From Nonomuraea helvata (GTDB lineage: Bacteria; Actinomycetota; Actinomycetes; Streptosporangiales; Streptosporangiaceae): DNA of 64,000 nucleotides. The position numbers were made by a program, and so were the translations under genes. The notes under the pieces were generated by a model. The model did no database searches. It was not told the origin of the DNA and worked only from the letters and a program-made list of their open reading frames with translations. The stretch is from positions 744,001 to 808,000 of the forward strand of contig NZ_BAAAXV010000001.1 in assembly GCF_039535785.1 (NCBI RefSeq). Reading direction: 5' to 3'. This document shows, in pieces, positions 27,326 through 35,692 of this stretch. The stretch's first letter is position 1, and each line of letters begins with the position of its first letter.

Positions 27326-27384
27326 ATGACATAGTGTCGCTATCGGCTTGACGCAAGATACCGACGTTTGTGACACTTCGTCAT
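27326..27384. promoter_or_regulatory. 59-bp imperfect palindrome upstream of heme oxygenase
   Basis: ATGAC-AT-AGTGTC (27326-27338) is mirrored by GACACT-TC-GTCAT (27372-27384). The interior contains a nested TCGG-CTTG-ACG-CAAG-ATA-CCGA dyad. It ends 28 nt before the heme oxygenase start. It could be a pair of operator half-sites or a folded leader RNA. Confidence 0.5.
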
Positions 27385-27412
27385 AAAACGTACATGCGAG
27401 TTGAGGTAGTCC

Positions 27413-28054
27413 GTGACCACGTCGTTCTCCGAAATCCTGAGGAACGCCACCTGGGCCGACCACGAGTCCGCCGAGTCCGAGAGCTATCTCGCCGAGCTCA
27501 TGGACGGCCGGTTGAGCGAGCACGAGTACGGCGAGATGGTGGCCCAGCACTACTTCGCGTACGTCGCCCTCGACGGGGTGTCGCGGCAGCTCGCCGGCCA
27601 CCCGGTGGCCGGCCGGTTCGTCTTCCCCGAGCTGTATCGGGAGCGGGCGCTCGAGCGGGACCTGGAGAGGATCTACGGGCCGGGCTGGCAGCACCGGATC
27701 GCGCCGTCCAAGGCCACGCGCACGCTGGTCGCGCGGATCCAGCAGGTGGCCGACTGGCCGGGCGGTTACATCGCGCACCACTACACGCGCTATCTGGGCG
27801 ACCTGTCGGGCGGGCAGTTCATCCGGCTGGAGCTGCAGAAGATCTACGGCTACGGCAAGGGCGGGGGCGTCGACTTCTACATCTTCGACGAGCTCGGCAG
27901 CCTGCCGAAGTTCAAGAGCGAATACCGCACGCGCCTCGACGGGCTGGAGTTCGACGAGCGCGAGCGGCAGCGCGTCATCCGCGAGGTCCGCCTGGCCTAC
28001 CAGCTCAACACCGAGGTCCTCACCGAGCTGCACCACACCCGCCAGGCCGCCTGA
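27413..28054 (+). CDS. Heme oxygenase, biliverdin-producing
   Basis: A 213-residue all-helical enzyme. Proximal heme ligand candidate H17 is in ATWADHESAES, and the distal helix has YLGDLSGGQFIRLELQKIYG with the flexible glycines over the heme. It opens heme to biliverdin, iron and CO, normally for iron recovery. The start is GTG with GAGGT upstream. It stands alone, without a heme importer or reductase beside it. The upstream 59-bp palindrome does not match the DtxR/IdeR iron box, so its regulation may be unusual. Confidence 0.93.
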   Translation: MTTSFSEILRNATWADHESAESESYLAELMDGRLSEHEYGEMVAQHYFAYVALDGVSRQLAGHPVAGRFVFPELYRERALERDLERIYGPGWQHRIAPSKATRTLVARIQQVADWPGGYIAHHYTRYLGDLSGGQFIRLELQKIYGYGKGGGVDFYIFDELGSLPKFKSEYRTRLDGLEFDERERQRVIREVRLAYQLNTEVLTELHHTRQAA

Positions 28055-28127
28055 TCGGCTCCTGGCGAGGGCGCCGGGAACGGTTGGTATCGGATGGAAG
28101 CAGCCGGAAGAGGCCTACGATGGGCCT

Positions 28128-28733
28128 ATGCCCCGGATCTCGGCCGCCACCATCGGCGAGCATCGCGCGCAGACGCGCGACCGCATCCTGCAGGCCCTCT
28201 CCCGTCTGTCCAGGATGCACGGCATCGACGCCATCTCGATGACGGACGTGGCCGGCGAGGCAGGCATCACCCGGACCGTCCTGTACAACTACTTCCCGGA
28301 CAAGGCGGCCCTGCTGCTGGCGTTCACCGAGCGGGTGACCCAGTACTTCATCGACAGCTACGAACGGGAGTTGCCGGAGAGCGCCTCCCCCGCTGACCGG
28401 TTGCGGGCGTTCGTACGGTTGCAGCTGGCGGGCCTGCTCGCCCATCCGCACCCCGGGGCCGCCGATCTCGGCGCCGCTCTCGGCCCGGACGCCTTCCAGC
28501 AGCTGGCCGAGCACGTCGCGCCCATGCAGCGCGTCCTCGTGGACATCCTGGACAGCGGGGTCGAGTCCGGTGACTTCCGCGTGCTCGAGGTGGGGGCCAC
28601 GGCCCGGATGGTCCTCGCCGTCATCGGCGCCGAGCGCGTTCCGCTGATCAGCGGCGACGTGACGGTCGACCGGGCCGCGGAGCTGGTGTCCGAGTTCGTG
28701 CTGCGGGCCCTCCGCGCGGAAAGCGCCGCATGA
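28128..28733 (+). CDS. TetR-family transcriptional regulator
   Basis: A 201-residue regulator. The N-terminal TetR helix-turn-helix is SMTDVAGEAGITRTVLYNYFPDKAALLLAF (about 38-67), with a helical ligand domain after it. Its stop overlaps the MFS exporter start (ATGA, 28730-28733), so both form one transcript. It likely represses this operon until the exported compound binds. No clear palindrome was found in the short upstream region. Confidence 0.92.
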   Translation: MPRISAATIGEHRAQTRDRILQALSRLSRMHGIDAISMTDVAGEAGITRTVLYNYFPDKAALLLAFTERVTQYFIDSYERELPESASPADRLRAFVRLQLAGLLAHPHPGAADLGAALGPDAFQQLAEHVAPMQRVLVDILDSGVESGDFRVLEVGATARMVLAVIGAERVPLISGDVTVDRAAELVSEFVLRALRAESAA

Positions 28734-30142
28734 CCGGCCCGGAAACGGTGGTGCCCGGGGACGGCCACATCGAGCTCAAATCCGCCCGCGGCCGCTGGAT
28801 CCTCGCCGCGACGGTGCTCGGGTCGGGGCTGGCCCTGCTCGACAGCACCGTGGTCAACGTCGCGCTCCCGTTCCTCGGCAAGGAGCTCGACGCGGGCATG
28901 GACGGCCTGCAGTGGACGATCAACGCCTACACCCTCACCCTCGCCGGCCTGATCCTGCTGGGCGGATCCCTGGGTGACCGCTACGGGCGGCGGAAGGTCT
29001 TCGTCATCGGCACCGTGTGGTTCGCCGTCGCGTCCGCCCTGTGCGGCCTGTCACCGAACATCGAGTTCCTGATCGGAGCCAGGGCCCTGCAGGGCATCGG
29101 CGGGGCGCTGCTCACGCCCGGCTCCCTGGCGATCATCCAGGCGTCGTTCGTACGGCACGATCGGCCCCGGGCCGTCGGGATCTGGTCGGGGCTCGGCGGG
29201 GTGGCCGCCGCGATCGGGCCGCTGCTGGGCGGGTGGCTGGTGCAGACGGCCGGGTGGCGCTGGGCGTTCCTGATCAACCTGCCGTTCGCGCTGCTCATCG
29301 TGCTCGTCACCGTGCGGCACGTGCCCGAGAGCAGGGACGAGGAGGCGGCGGGGCGGTTCGACGTGCTCGGCTCGGTGCTGGCGGCGCTGGCGCTGGCCGG
29401 GATCACGTACGGGCTGATCCAGAAGGGCGCGCCCGTGCCACTGATCGCCGGAGTGGTGCTGGGCGCGGCGTTCGTGGTGCTCGAGATCCGCAGGTCGCCG
29501 GACGCCCTGGTGCCGGTGGGGATCTTCCGCAACCACGTGTTCACGGCCGTGAACGTGGTGACACTGATCATGTACGCGGCCATGGGCGTGGTGTTCTTCC
29601 TGCTCGTGGTGCAGCTCCAGGTGGTGTCCGGCTTCGGGCCCATCGCGGCGGGGCTGGCCATGCTGCCGACGACGATCCTGATGCTGTTGCTGTCGGGGCG
29701 GGCCGGGGAGGTGGCCAAGCGGATCGGGCCGCGCTGGCCGATGACGGCCGGGATCCTGCTCGCCGGCTGCGGGTTCGTCGCGATGAGCACGATCGGACCC
29801 GGTGCCTCGTACCTGCTTGGCGTCCTCCCCGCGGTGACCGTCTTCGGGCTGGGGCTCTCGGCGGCGGTCGCGCCGCTCACCTCGACCGTCCTCGCCACGG
29901 CCGACGAGCGGTACGCGGGCACGGCCAGCGGCGTCAACAACGCCGTGGCCCGCACCGGCAGCCTGCTCGCCGTCGCCGCGGTGCCGCCGCTGGTCGGGCT
30001 GGTGGGCGACGCGTTCAAAAATCCGCCGGTGTTCGACGCCGGGTTCCGGATGGCGATGCTGATCAGTGCGGGGATGATGGTGGTGTCGGCGCTGATCACG
30101 TTCTTCACCATCAGGACGAACGTGCTCGCGGTCGACGAGTGA
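28730..30142 (+). CDS. MFS drug exporter, 14-helix DHA2 (EmrB/QacA) type
   Basis: A 470-residue transporter with about 14 hydrophobic segments. Motif A is GSLGDRYGRRKVF (about 83-95), motif C-like glycine-rich helix GLGGVAAAIGPLLGGWLV (about 154-171), and the start LLDSTVVNVALP is the DHA2 D1 motif. It should expel hydrophobic drugs by proton antiport. It is paired with the overlapping TetR gene. It is convergent with the P450 gene only 12 bp away, with no visible hairpin between. Confidence 0.92.
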   Translation: MTGPETVVPGDGHIELKSARGRWILAATVLGSGLALLDSTVVNVALPFLGKELDAGMDGLQWTINAYTLTLAGLILLGGSLGDRYGRRKVFVIGTVWFAVASALCGLSPNIEFLIGARALQGIGGALLTPGSLAIIQASFVRHDRPRAVGIWSGLGGVAAAIGPLLGGWLVQTAGWRWAFLINLPFALLIVLVTVRHVPESRDEEAAGRFDVLGSVLAALALAGITYGLIQKGAPVPLIAGVVLGAAFVVLEIRRSPDALVPVGIFRNHVFTAVNVVTLIMYAAMGVVFFLLVVQLQVVSGFGPIAAGLAMLPTTILMLLLSGRAGEVAKRIGPRWPMTAGILLAGCGFVAMSTIGPGASYLLGVLPAVTVFGLGLSAAVAPLTSTVLATADERYAGTASGVNNAVARTGSLLAVAAVPPLVGLVGDAFKNPPVFDAGFRMAMLISAGMMVVSALITFFTIRTNVLAVDE

Positions 30143-30154
30143 ACCGGATATCGG

Positions 30155-31384
30155 CTAGAAGGTGAAGGCCTGGGTGCGGACGCTGTTGTCGAAGTTCGAC
30201 AGGAGCAGTTCGGGCTCGCCGACCGCGCGGATGCCGGGCAGCCTGGTCAGCAGCTCGCGGAACATCGTACGCAGCTCCTGCCTGGCCAGGTTGGCGCCGA
30301 GGCAGAAGTGCGGGCCCGGCCCGCCGAAGCCGACGTGCGGCTTGGTGTCGCGGGTGATGTCGAACGTGTCGGCGTCCGGGAAGACCGACTCGTCCCGGTT
30401 GGCCGAACCGTAGAAGAGGACGACCTTGTCCCCCTTCTTCAGCTCCAGCCCGCGCAGCGAGCAGTCCTCGGTGACCGTGCGCCTGAACTGCATGATCGGT
30501 GACACGTACCGGACCATCTCCTCGATCGCGCCGTTGACGTGCGCGTCGAAGTCGCCCGTCAGCAGCTCGCGCTGCGCCGGGTTGTCGGTGAGGAGCTTGA
30601 TGCCGTGGGCCATCGTGTTGCGGGCCGTCTCGTTGCCCGCGACCAGCAGCAGGGCGAAGAACGAGCCGAGCTCCTTGTCGGTCAGCCGCTCGCCGTCGAC
30701 GTTGGCGTTGACCAGCAGGGACACCAGGTCGCCCTTGGGGTCGGCGACGCGCTCGTGGCCGAGCTTGATGACCATGCGCTGCAGGGCGAGCAGGGCCAGC
30801 ATGTTCTGGCCGGCCAGCTGGACGCTGCGCGCCAGGCTGGGGCGCACGCCGGTGTACGCGGTGGAGATGTCGGCGTGCTGGTGGACCTTCTCCCGCAGCT
30901 CCTGCGGGACGGCCAGCATGTCGCAGATGACGTGGATGGGCAGCCGGGCCGCCACCTGGGCCACGAAGTCGCGCGGGCCCTCCTCGACGACGTCGTCCAC
31001 GATGCGGGCGCAGGCGGCCTCGATGTCGCTCTGCAGGCCGGCCAGCATCTTCGGGCTGAAGGAGCGGGTGACGATCCTGCGCAGGCGGGCGTGGCGCGGG
31101 TCGTCCATGTTGACCATCGACTCCCCGAACACCTGCTTCACCCAGCCGGGCGGCTCCGGGTTGGTCACGGCCGGCTCGCTGGAGAAGATCCTGGCGTTGC
31201 GGCTGGCCTCGACCACGTCCGCGTGCCGTACGAGAGCGTAGAAGCCCTTGCCTGACCGGAGGAAAGGGACTTTCTTCTCCGGGAAGAACACCGGATGCTC
31301 CAACTGGCGGAGCCGGGCGAACGCCTCATTCCGCTCCTTGAGCGGCCTCCGCCAGAAATCCAAATCCGCGAGGTCGATGTCCAC
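30155..31384 (-). CDS. Cytochrome P450 related to the CYP124/125/142 group
   Basis: A 409-residue P450. The heme-ligand loop is FGGPGPHFCLG with C361, the I-helix motif LLVAGNETARN (about 247-256), and the K-helix ExxR is E289-R292. FGGPGPHFCLGANLAR and AGNET are typical of actinobacterial steroid or branched-lipid hydroxylases (CYP124, CYP125, CYP142). Substrate remains unproven. GTG 31384 is chosen because homology begins there; ATG at 31408 is an alternative inside the palindrome 31404-31423. No ferredoxin gene is adjacent. Confidence 0.88.
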   Translation of the reverse strand: MDIDLADLDFWRRPLKERNEAFARLRQLEHPVFFPEKKVPFLRSGKGFYALVRHADVVEASRNARIFSSEPAVTNPEPPGWVKQVFGESMVNMDDPRHARLRRIVTRSFSPKMLAGLQSDIEAACARIVDDVVEEGPRDFVAQVAARLPIHVICDMLAVPQELREKVHQHADISTAYTGVRPSLARSVQLAGQNMLALLALQRMVIKLGHERVADPKGDLVSLLVNANVDGERLTDKELGSFFALLLVAGNETARNTMAHGIKLLTDNPAQRELLTGDFDAHVNGAIEEMVRYVSPIMQFRRTVTEDCSLRGLELKKGDKVVLFYGSANRDESVFPDADTFDITRDTKPHVGFGGPGPHFCLGANLARQELRTMFRELLTRLPGIRAVGEPELLLSNFDNSVRTQAFTF

Positions 31385-31403
31385 GCGACCATCGTGGCAC
31401 GTT

Positions 31404-31423
31404 CCCATGCCCCTGGGCATGGG
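31404..31423. promoter_or_regulatory. Palindrome upstream of the P450 gene
   Basis: CCCATGCC-CCTG-GGCATGGG, perfect 8-bp arms, about 20 nt before the P450 start and in the divergent region shared with the FG-GAP gene. A plausible operator; no regulator gene is adjacent. Confidence 0.4.
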
Positions 31424-31504
31424 CAACCGATGTGCATCCGCATCTCCAGGGCCGTTCTCGCGCCGTTCAGGCACGGTTCGACCTGTGTGGACATTACTTC
31501 CGGT

Positions 31505-32881
31505 ATGAAGCTGCTGCTCGCCGCGTGTCTGGTTCTTCCACTCACTTCCGGTACGACTCCCACCGCGGCTCGGTCATGCGGTGGGCACTCCCTCGACTTC
31601 GACGGCGACGGACGGCCCGACCTCGCCGTGGCCGCTCCCTACGACGACTCCCGGGCCGGGTCGGTGACCGTGATGTACGGGTCCGGGAAGAAGGTGAAGC
31701 TCACGCAGGCCGGGGCGGAGCCGGGCGACTCGTTCGGGTCGGCTCTGGCCGTGGGGGACTTCAACGGGGACAAGTGCGCCGACCTGGCCGTGGGGGTGTC
31801 GGAGGAGTTCACGGGCGCCCGCGTGCCCGGCGGGGACGGGAACGGGGTCGTCCAGATCTTCAACGGGTCGGCCGAGGGGCTGGTCCCGGGCAAGGAGCTG
31901 GCGCTGGCCAGGCCGTCCAGCGACCGGTTCGGCGCGTCGCTGGCCGCCGGGGACCTCGACGGGGACGGCCGGGACGAGCTGGTCGTGGGCGCGCCGAGCC
32001 ACCGGTCCGGCGGGGCGGTGACCGTCTACTGGATGAAGGGGCGCAAGCCGTACCAGATCACGCAGAAGACGTCGTGGGTGCGGCAGGCGGCGAACGTGAC
32101 CGACCAGTGGGGGGCGGCGCTGGCGACCGGGGACTTCGACGGCGACGGCAAGGACGAGCTGGTCGTCGGCGCGCCCGCCGACAGCGTCACGCTGGACGGA
32201 CAGGGCTCGGTGACCGTGCTCGACCTACGGGCGAAGCGGGCCCGGCAGCTCACCCAGAGCAGCCCCGGGATCAAGGGGGCCTCCGAGAAGTGGGACGCGT
32301 TCGGCGCCGCGCTGGCCACGGGCGACTTCAACGGCGACGGACGCGCCGACCTGGCCGTCGGGGTCCCCGGCGAGGGCCTCAGCGCCAACCAGCGGGCCAT
32401 GGACTACGGCGACGGCACCGTGGACGTCCTGTACGGGTCGCGCAGCGGCCTGACCACCCACAAGAGCGAGGCGTGGTCGCAGAACACGCTGGAAGGCGTG
32501 CCCCGGTACTACGACCGGTTCGGGGCGTCCTTGGCGGCCGGGGACTTCAACGGGGACGGCAACGACGAGCTGGCGATCGGCGTGCCCGGCGAGAAGGCGG
32601 TCCAGGTGCTGGCCGGGCGCGCCTCCGGCGGGCTGACCCGGGTGGGGAACCTGCTGGTCAAGGGGAAGGGCCGGGACTTCGGCGCCGCGCTGGCCGCGCT
32701 GCCCCTCAGCGAGCGCTACCACACGCTGGACCGGCGGCGGCCGCTCTACGGGCTGGTGGTGGCGGCCCCCGACCAGGGGCTCGTCATGTACGCGCCCGGC
32801 TCGCGGAAGCGGGGGCTGAAGCTGGGCAAGGTGCGCCGTCTCAGCCAGGGCAACGGCCTGTACGGCTACACCTTCGGCTGA
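31505..32881 (+). CDS. Secreted FG-GAP/integrin-alpha-type beta-propeller protein
   Basis: A 458-residue protein with a Sec signal peptide (MKLLLAACLVLPLTSG...). Six or seven FG-GAP repeats follow, each with a calcium-loop consensus such as DFDGDGRPDLAV, DFNGDKCADLAV, DLDGDGRDELVV, DFDGDGKDELVV, DFNGDGRADLAV and DFNGDGNDELAI. This predicts a calcium-stabilised seven-bladed propeller outside the cell, possibly for adhesion or carbohydrate binding. No catalytic domain is attached. ATG 31505 is chosen because the signal peptide starts there. Such proteins are multi-copy in Streptosporangiales. Confidence 0.88.
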   Translation: MKLLLAACLVLPLTSGTTPTAARSCGGHSLDFDGDGRPDLAVAAPYDDSRAGSVTVMYGSGKKVKLTQAGAEPGDSFGSALAVGDFNGDKCADLAVGVSEEFTGARVPGGDGNGVVQIFNGSAEGLVPGKELALARPSSDRFGASLAAGDLDGDGRDELVVGAPSHRSGGAVTVYWMKGRKPYQITQKTSWVRQAANVTDQWGAALATGDFDGDGKDELVVGAPADSVTLDGQGSVTVLDLRAKRARQLTQSSPGIKGASEKWDAFGAALATGDFNGDGRADLAVGVPGEGLSANQRAMDYGDGTVDVLYGSRSGLTTHKSEAWSQNTLEGVPRYYDRFGASLAAGDFNGDGNDELAIGVPGEKAVQVLAGRASGGLTRVGNLLVKGKGRDFGAALAALPLSERYHTLDRRRPLYGLVVAAPDQGLVMYAPGSRKRGLKLGKVRRLSQGNGLYGYTFG

Positions 32882-32923
32882 GGCCTTCAAGGCCTTCAAG
32901 GTCCTCAGCGTCCTCAGGGGTCC

Positions 32924-34433
32924 TCAGGAGGGAGCAGGGCGGGGTGCGGCGCCGTTGACGGGCAGGATCACCCTGAACAGCGCTCCTTTGCCCGGCGCGC
33001 CCTCCGCCATAACGATGCCGCCGTGCGCCTCCACCAGCGTGGCCGCGATCGACAGCCCCAGCCCCGACCCGCCGGCGCTCCGGGCCGGGTCGGCGCGGTA
33101 GAACCGCTCGAACACCCGCTCGGCCACCTCCGCCGGAAACCCGGGCCCTTCGTCGGCCACCTCCACCACGGCCTGGTCGCCGTCCAGCCCGACCCGCACC
33201 TGGAAGGACGTGCCGGCCGGCGTGTGGGTGAGCGCGTTGGTGACGAGGTTGTTGAGCACCTGCCCGAGCCGCGACTCGTCGCCCGTCACGGTCACGTCCC
33301 CCCTCGCCGCCGAAGAGCCGCACCAGCTCGATCTTCCGGTCCGGCGCCAGCGTCTGGGCGTCGATCACCACGGTGGCCGCGAGGCTGAGCAGGTCCACGG
33401 GCCGCATCGCCAGCTCCCGCCGCTGGTCGAGCCGGGCCAGCAGCAGCATGTCCTCCACGAGCAGCCCCATGCGCGCCGCCTGCCCCTCGATGCGGCTCAG
33501 CAGCCGTACGGCCTCGGCCAGGTCCTTCTCCTCCCCCAGCCGGTACAGCTCCGCGAATCCCCTGATCGAGGTCAGCGGCGTGCGCAGCTCGTGCGAGGCG
33601 TCGGCCATGAACCGGCGCATCAGCTCCTCGGACCGCCTGGCCGCCGTGGCGGACCGGCGGGCCGACTCGGCCGCCGCCTCCCGCTCGCCCGCCGCCGCCT
33701 CGATCTGGGCGAGCATGCTGTTGAGCGAACGGCCGAGCTTGCCGACCTCGGTGGTGCCCGCCCAGAGGGGCACGCGGCGCGACAGGTCGCCGCCCGCGAT
33801 GTCCTTGGCCGTGCGCGCGATCTCGCGGAGCGGGCGCAGGCTGCGGCGTACCAGCCAGTAGCAGGCGAGCCCGAGCACCACCAGCGTGCCACCGCCCGCG
33901 ACCGCGACGATCAGGACGAGCTGGGAGACCGTGGCGTCCACCTCACTCAGGTTGACGGCGATCACCCGGCTCTCGCCGTCGCGGCCCGGCACGGCGACCA
34001 CGCGCCAGCTCGGGCCCCCGGTCCCGAGCGACTCGACGGTGAAGGGACGGCCGTTGAGTGCCACGACCTTGAGGAGGTCGAGCTTGGGCAGGGCGGGCGT
34101 GTGCTCCTCTGTCGACTCGCTGAGCGTCCGGATCGGGGTGCCGGAGGGGTCCAGGAGCACCGCGTAGAACAGGCCGAAGAAGCGCTGCGGGCGCCCGCCG
34201 GGGCGGGGCTGCTCGGCCATCGGGGGCGGGTCGCGCAGCGGGCGGGTGGCCGCGATCAGCTGCTGGTCCACACGCTCGACGAGGTAGCCACGCAGCAGCC
34301 GCACCGCGAACACGCCCGTGAGGGTGATGGCGAGGGTGACCAGCAGGAGCGTGGCGGAGACGAGGCGGAGCCAGAGCGGGGTCCTGGCCAGGTGTTTCCG
34401 CAGCCGGGCGACCCTCGTCGAGAACGTGCTCAT
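32924..34433 (-). pseudogene. Sensor histidine kinase, frameshifted in a G6 run
   Basis: From ATG 34433 the frame encodes a first membrane helix (about 22-48), an extracytoplasmic sensor, a second helix (about 172-194), HAMP, and the H-box FMADASHELRTPL with H281. Near 33299-33304 a run of six G on the coding strand shifts the frame. The ATP-binding half (DESRLGQVLNNLVTNALTHTP, DEGPGFP, GSGLGLSIA) continues intact in the next frame to 32924. Five G would restore one protein of about 500 residues. Sequencing error, phase variation or loss are all possible. It is the last gene of the efflux operon and overlaps the response regulator by ATGA. Confidence 0.82.
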
Positions 34434-35122
34434 ATCCGGGGCGGGCGCAGGATGTAGCCGACTCCGCGCAGCGTGTGCAGGTACTTGCGCTCCCCCGTGT
34501 CCACCTTGCGCCGCAGGTAGGAGACGTACGACTCGACCAGGCCGACGTCGGTGCGCCAGTCGCCGTTCCACACGTGGTCGAGGATCTGCGTCTTCGACAG
34601 CACCCGGCCCACGTTGAGCATGAAGTACCGCAGCAGCCTGAACTCCGTCGGCGACAGCTTGATCGGAATGCCGTCGCGCCACACCTCGTGGCTCTCCTCG
34701 TCGAGCTCCAGGTCGGCCACCCGCATCCGGTTGGGCGGCGGCGCGCCGCGCCGGGTCCTGCGCAGCACCGCCCGGATCCTGGCGATGACCTCCTCCAGGC
34801 TGAACGGCTTGGTCACGTAGTCCTCGCCCAGCCCCAGCCCCGCGATCCGGTCCTCCGGCGTGTCCTTGGCGGTCACGAAGAGCACGGGGACCCGGCGGCC
34901 GCGGGACCGCAGCCTGCCCGCGACCGCCAGGCCGTCCAGATCGGGCAGCATGACGTCGAGCATCACCAGATCAGGTGAGCTCTCCTCAGCGACCCGAAGC
35001 GCCTCCATGCCGTCGGCCGCGGTCAGCACCTCGAACCCGGCCATGCGCAGGCTGGCCGAGAACAGCTCCCTGATGTTGGGCTCGTCGTCGACCACCAGCA
35101 GCCTGGCCTCGGGCTCGCTCAT
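34430..35122 (-). CDS. OmpR-family response regulator
   Basis: A 230-residue regulator. Receiver residues are D12/D13, phosphoacceptor D56, T84 and K105. The C-terminal winged helix contains LSPTEFRLLRYFMLN and RTDVGLVESYVSYLRRKVD. The loop before K105 reads GLGLGEDYVTKPF, one residue shorter than the usual GADDYVTKPF form. It is linked by ATGA overlaps to the small membrane protein upstream and the kinase downstream. It probably controls the adjacent MacB-like exporter operon, perhaps through the AGCGAA-N3-TCAG motif noted at 38929. Confidence 0.92.
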   Translation of the reverse strand: MSEPEARLLVVDDEPNIRELFSASLRMAGFEVLTAADGMEALRVAEESSPDLVMLDVMLPDLDGLAVAGRLRSRGRRVPVLFVTAKDTPEDRIAGLGLGEDYVTKPFSLEEVIARIRAVLRRTRRGAPPPNRMRVADLELDEESHEVWRDGIPIKLSPTEFRLLRYFMLNVGRVLSKTQILDHVWNGDWRTDVGLVESYVSYLRRKVDTGERKYLHTLRGVGYILRPPRI

Positions 35123-35682
35123 CGAGGGCCTCCTCCCTGGGCTCCCTGGGCTCCCTGGGTGATCGAGGTGGCCGCCACCGAGCCGTCACCGCCCTGCCGG
35201 CCGCGTACCACGACCGAGGTGCCGGTCTGCAGGTCGGACACCTTGCCCGGCTTGGAGATCTGGACGGTGGTCTGGTCGCTCACGGTGACCGTGACAGTGG
35301 AGCCGTCCATGGTCTTGACATAGATCTTGCCGCCCTCGACCTTCTGGACGGTGCCCACCGTACCTCCCCCGCCGCCCATCCGCTGGCCGCCGCCGTAGCC
35401 CGGGGGCTGCCCGAACCCGTTGCGCTGCTGGCCGAAACCTCCTGGCGGCTGAGCGTACCCTTGCTGCGCGCCGTACCCGCCGCCGCCGGGGCGCTGCCCG
35501 CCGGCGGCGGACGCGGACGAGGAGCCGAACAGGCTCTGCGCCTGGATGCCGATGAGGATGCCCGCCACCAGCACCACGCCGGCGGCCAGCGCCAGCGTGA
35601 GCTTCGAGGGGCCCCTGCTGGGCTGGACGGCGAGCTCCTCTCCCAGGTCGTCGGGGAAGGGTGAGGAGTCGAGCTGGGCCAT
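35119..35682 (-). CDS. Membrane-anchored Gly/Pro/Gln-rich protein with DUF5666-like domain
   Basis: A 187-residue protein. One membrane helix (about 28-48) is followed by a Gly/Gln/Pro linker (about 55-107). A small beta domain then runs VGTVQKVEGGKIYVKTMDGS...TVTVSDQTTVQ...SVVVRG, resembling DUF5666/OB-like domains. The domain faces outside. It is encoded between the permease and the response regulator in one operon, overlapping the latter by ATGA. It may sense or bind something for the two-component system; no function is established. Confidence 0.78.
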   Translation of the reverse strand: MAQLDSSPFPDDLGEELAVQPSRGPSKLTLALAAGVVLVAGILIGIQAQSLFGSSSASAAGGQRPGGGGYGAQQGYAQPPGGFGQQRNGFGQPPGYGGGQRMGGGGGTVGTVQKVEGGKIYVKTMDGSTVTVTVSDQTTVQISKPGKVSDLQTGTSVVVRGRQGGDGSVAATSITQGAQGAQGGGPR

Positions 35683-35692
35683 GTCATTCTCC

